A stretch of 14,182 nt of DNA from Candidatus Micrarchaeota archaeon CG08_land_8_20_14_0_20_59_11 (GTDB lineage: Archaea; Micrarchaeota; Micrarchaeia; Norongarragalinales; Norongarragalinaceae), in contig PEXZ01000017.1 of the NCBI GenBank assembly GCA_002763345.1, forward strand, positions 1 through 14,182, read 5' to 3'. Below, piece by piece: positions 11,918 through 14,182 of this stretch (its first letter is position 1; the number at the start of each line of letters is the position of its first letter). A model generated the notes under the pieces. The model was not told where the DNA came from and searched no databases. It was given only the letters and a program-made list of their open reading frames with translations. The position numbers were made by a program, and so were the translations under genes.

Positions 11918-13317
11918 CCGCGCTCGACCCTGTCCTTTTCGCGCGACTCGCACACGCGGCGCTTGTCCTCCTCAGTCACGGTTGTCGGGTATTCACCGGT
12001 GAGGCAGGCAAGGCACAGTCCGTCGACGTCGATTGCGCGCTTCAGGCCGTCGAGCGTCATGTACGTGAGTTCGTCGCAGCCGACGTGCTCGCACACCTGC
12101 TTCTCCGTCCTGTCCGAGGCAATCAGCTCCTTGCTGGACGGGAAGTCGATTCCGTAGAAGCACGGGTGCCTTATCGCGGGGCAGGTGATTATCAGATGGA
12201 CGCGTTTCGCCTCCTTCTTCACAAGCGCGACGATTTTCTTCGAGGTGGTTCCGCGCACGATGCTGTCGTCAACCAGCCCGATGTTCTTGTCCTTCACGAC
12301 GAACGCGAGGGGGTTGAGCTTCGTGCGAACTGCGCGATCGCGCTGCGCCTGCGTCGGCATGATGAACGTGCGGCCTATGTACCTGTTCTTCATCAAGCCC
12401 TCGCGGCAAGGCACCTTTAGTTCCTCCGCGAGCGACTGCGCGGCGGTGCGGGCGGTGTCCGGTACGGGCACGATCACGTCCAGGTCGTCCTTTTCTACGA
12501 GCTTCGCCAGCTCCTGCCCGAGGCGCAGGCGCGCGTCGTATACGTTGCGGCCGTCCATCGTCGAGTCTGGCCGCGCGAAATACACCCATTCGAACATGCA
12601 GTGCGCGGGCTTCTCCGGTTTTATCATCCGCGTGTGCGTCGCGCCCGTCGAGTCTATGTAAACCGCCTCGCCCGGAGCGACGTCGCGCACGATTTTCGCG
12701 CCGACCGCGTCGAAGGCGACGCTTTCCGACGAGAAGAATTTCGTCCCGTCCTCGCGCTCGCCCATGACAAGCGGCTTTATGCCGTGCGGATCCCTGAACG
12801 CGAGCATGCCGCGCTTTATCAGTGCAACGACCGCGTAGCTGCCGTTTACGTCGTTCATCACCGCTTCCACGGCGAGGAATATCGCGCGCAAATCTATCTC
12901 CTTTTCGCGCGAGAGCGCGTCGGCGAACCTGTGCAGGATTACCTCCACATCGCAGTTCGAGCGCGTCCTATCGGCGTAACGTTCGCGCAGTTCGTCGTAG
13001 TTCACGGTGTTGCCGTTGTGCGCCATCGCGATGCCGCACGGCTCGCTCACGGAAAACGGCTGCGCGTCCCTGTACGGTTTGGTGCCTATCGTGGCGTACC
13101 TTACGTGCCCGATGCCCATGCGTCCGCGCAATTCGGCAAGCGCGGAAGAATCGAAGATGTCCCCGACGTATCCGACGCTCTTCTTGAGTTCGATGCGGGC
13201 GCCGTCGAAGACCGCCATTCCCGCGGAGTCCTGCCCCCTGTGTTGGACGGCGATCAGCCCTGCGTACAGGTCGGGGGCTACGTCTCTAGTTCCAATCGCG
13301 CCGATTATTCCGCACAA
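11914..13317 (-). CDS. purF: Amidophosphoribosyltransferase
   Basis: First step of purine synthesis: PRPP and glutamine to phosphoribosylamine. 467 aa. Starting at TTG 13317 places the nucleophile Cys at position 2 (MCGIIGAIG), so only Met removal is needed and there is no propeptide. Class II glutaminase motifs QHRGQDSAG, GHVRYAT and HNGN are present. The PRPP loop is VDDSIVRGTT (349-358). Cys240, Cys386, Cys435 and Cys438 (DGLCLACLTG) correspond to the four ligands of the [4Fe-4S] cluster in the Bacillus enzyme. A GGGGGG ribosome site lies 6 nt before the TTG. It heads a unit with the two Lon-domain genes. Confidence 0.97.
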   Translation of the reverse strand: MCGIIGAIGTRDVAPDLYAGLIAVQHRGQDSAGMAVFDGARIELKKSVGYVGDIFDSSALAELRGRMGIGHVRYATIGTKPYRDAQPFSVSEPCGIAMAHNGNTVNYDELRERYADRTRSNCDVEVILHRFADALSREKEIDLRAIFLAVEAVMNDVNGSYAVVALIKRGMLAFRDPHGIKPLVMGEREDGTKFFSSESVAFDAVGAKIVRDVAPGEAVYIDSTGATHTRMIKPEKPAHCMFEWVYFARPDSTMDGRNVYDARLRLGQELAKLVEKDDLDVIVPVPDTARTAAQSLAEELKVPCREGLMKNRYIGRTFIMPTQAQRDRAVRTKLNPLAFVVKDKNIGLVDDSIVRGTTSKKIVALVKKEAKRVHLIITCPAIRHPCFYGIDFPSSKELIASDRTEKQVCEHVGCDELTYMTLDGLKRAIDVDGLCLACLTGEYPTTVTEEDKRRVCESREKDRVERG

Positions 13318-13338
13318 AGAGGTCCCCCCTGATTCCTA

Positions 13339-14070
13339 TTACCGCGTCAAGCCTTTAAACCCTTTCGCGAGCTCGCCCGCCGTTGTGAAGCGCGCCCCCC
13401 CTGCCTTGAGGAGCCGCACGAGTTCCCGCAGGCGTTCGCGCCTTTCCCCCGCGTCCTTCGCCTTTCCAGCTTCGCCGTAGTCGGTATGCCAGGAATGCGT
13501 CGCAATCACCGCGTCAGCCTTCAGCAGCGCCGCATGCTCCGCCGCACCGCGCTTCCCTTCCATCAGCGCCCAGAGCGCGCATTTTTTCGGCGTCCTCAGC
13601 AGCACGAAGCCGTCCGCGTCGCCGCCGCCGTCGCAGACGTTCGCCTCGTAAGCAAAGCCCTCGTCGCGCAGGATGCGCCGCACCGCGGCGTCGCTCTTCC
13701 AATAGGGGGAACTCCAGCCAACTGGAGCAATGCCAAAAAGCGAAGCAATCGTTTCCCTCGCTTTTTTCACTACTTTCCGCTTATCCGCATCCCCCAGCCT
13801 AGTCAAATCTTCATGCTCGTATCCGTGGCAGCCGATTTCGTGCTTCCTGGCGATGGCGCGGAAGTCGAAGTCGGAGGAAAGCTTTTTCGCGGTTCTTGCC
13901 TCGAAGAAAAAGGTGGCGGGGATGCGTTCGTCGTCGAGGAACCGCAGCAGCCATTTCAAGCCGTTCCTCGTATGCACGAACGACAGCCGCTTTTTTCCCT
14001 TCGTTTTCCTGCAGCCGCCCCCCTCTACTGTGTAATCGGGGTCGACGTCTACGGCCAAAGCGACTCTCAT
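13339..14070 (-). CDS. Polysaccharide-deacetylase-like (NodB/CE4 fold) enzyme
   Basis: 243 aa, no signal peptide, so probably cytosolic. Motif 1 is ALAVDVDPD (Asp8 and Asp10 as candidate base and metal ligand). FLDDERIPATFFFEA is the typical first-strand neighbourhood. Motif 2 is GCHGYEHEDL (His82 and His86, the H-x3-H metal pair). Motif 3 is WSSPYW, where most family members have RxPY, so the Arg is missing. The last motif is ATHSWHTD (His192). It likely removes an acyl group from an amino sugar or a related small substrate; the substrate is unknown. The start ATG overlaps the stop of the upstream gene (ATGA), linking it to a membrane-anchored protein. It runs in the same direction as purF. 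Confidence 0.85.
   Translation of the reverse strand: MRVALAVDVDPDYTVEGGGCRKTKGKKRLSFVHTRNGLKWLLRFLDDERIPATFFFEARTAKKLSSDFDFRAIARKHEIGCHGYEHEDLTRLGDADKRKVVKKARETIASLFGIAPVGWSSPYWKSDAAVRRILRDEGFAYEANVCDGGGDADGFVLLRTPKKCALWALMEGKRGAAEHAALLKADAVIATHSWHTDYGEAGKAKDAGERRERLRELVRLLKAGGARFTTAGELAKGFKGLTR
13354..13359 (-). promoter_or_regulatory. Candidate TATA box of purF inside the upstream gene
   Basis: TTTAAA, palindromic, lies in the last codons of the deacetylase gene. It predicts a start near 13330 and a 13-nt leader containing the GGGGGG ribosome site. purF may therefore have its own promoter besides read-through. Confidence 0.45.
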
Positions 14071-14182
14071 TTCCTCTTCATCGCCCAGAACGCGAACAGC
14101 GCAGCCGCGCCGAACGCAACAAGAAGCAGCATGCCTTGGGCGCCGTTCGACGATTGCTTTGGCGCCGCCGTCTCGGGAACCG
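14067..14182 (-). CDS. C-terminal tail of a membrane-anchored protein (runs off the right edge)
   Basis: The last 37 codons of a gene entering from the right. The tail reads a polar Pro/Ala/Ser/Gln-rich stretch, then a single transmembrane segment (MLLLVAFGAAALFAFWA) and a short basic end MKRK. This is the same architecture as the end of the protein at 3041-4189: low-complexity linker, anchor, lysines. Its stop overlaps the start of the deacetylase-like gene. Probably a secreted protein anchored at its C-terminus; nothing more can be said from this fragment. Confidence 0.7.
   Translation of the reverse strand, partial: VPETAAPKQSSNGAQGMLLLVAFGAAALFAFWAMKRK

Noticed and set aside
12601..13332. 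A 243-codon plus-strand frame opposite purF
   Set aside because: Shadow of purF with no motif or promoter.

Overview
The window reads as archaeal chromosome. Supporting signs are a thermosome (group II chaperonin), a cupin-type archaeal phosphoglucose isomerase, TATA boxes about 26 nt ahead of start codons with no room for a leader, and a class II tRNA interrupted by two bulge-helix-bulge introns. The DNA is GC-rich (roughly 60% by eye). The small C-x2-C-x17-C-x2-C zinc-ribbon protein and the C-terminally anchored Cys-rich surface protein suggest a DPANN-type lineage such as Micrarchaeota or Diapherotrites. That placement is inference. The core gene content is nucleotide synthesis (pyrG, purA, pyrC, purF), sugar-phosphate metabolism (phosphoglucose isomerase, transaldolase) and protein folding.

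Layout, left to right. 1-477 (-) is the N-terminal part of an unrecognised protein. A divergent intergenic region with a 37-nt palindrome follows. 651-3022 (+) holds CTP synthase and phosphoglucose isomerase, overlapping by 4 nt. 3041-4189 (+) is a secreted Cys-rich protein with a C-terminal membrane anchor. Transaldolase (-) and adenylosuccinate synthetase (+) diverge from a 49-bp spacer with one palindromic TATA box. 6297-6606 (+) holds a promoter, a candidate structured leader RNA with two near-identical hairpins, a 53-aa zinc-ribbon gene and a hairpin/T-run terminator. 6638-8491 (-) is the thermosome and a small membrane protein directly behind it. 8587-8773 holds two diverged tandem copies of a ~90-99 nt unit. 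8759-8899 (-) is tRNA-Ser(GCU) with two introns, sharing a TATA region with dihydroorotase (+). 10309-10674 (+) is a basic orphan protein of different base composition. 10663-14182 (-) holds a surface-protein tail, a polysaccharide-deacetylase-like enzyme, purF and two membrane-anchored Lon-domain proteins.

The two strongest non-standard signals are RNAs. The tRNA-Ser gene becomes a regular 86-nt class II tRNA only after two short introns are removed, from the variable arm and the T-loop, each in a 3-nt bulge / 4-bp helix / 3-nt bulge motif. The region before the zinc-ribbon gene carries a 38-nt tandem repeat folded as two 9-bp hairpins with identical loops, closed by an 8-bp helix that begins where the promoter predicts transcription starts.

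All calls come from reading the sequence and the family knowledge named in each entry. No search or folding program was run.
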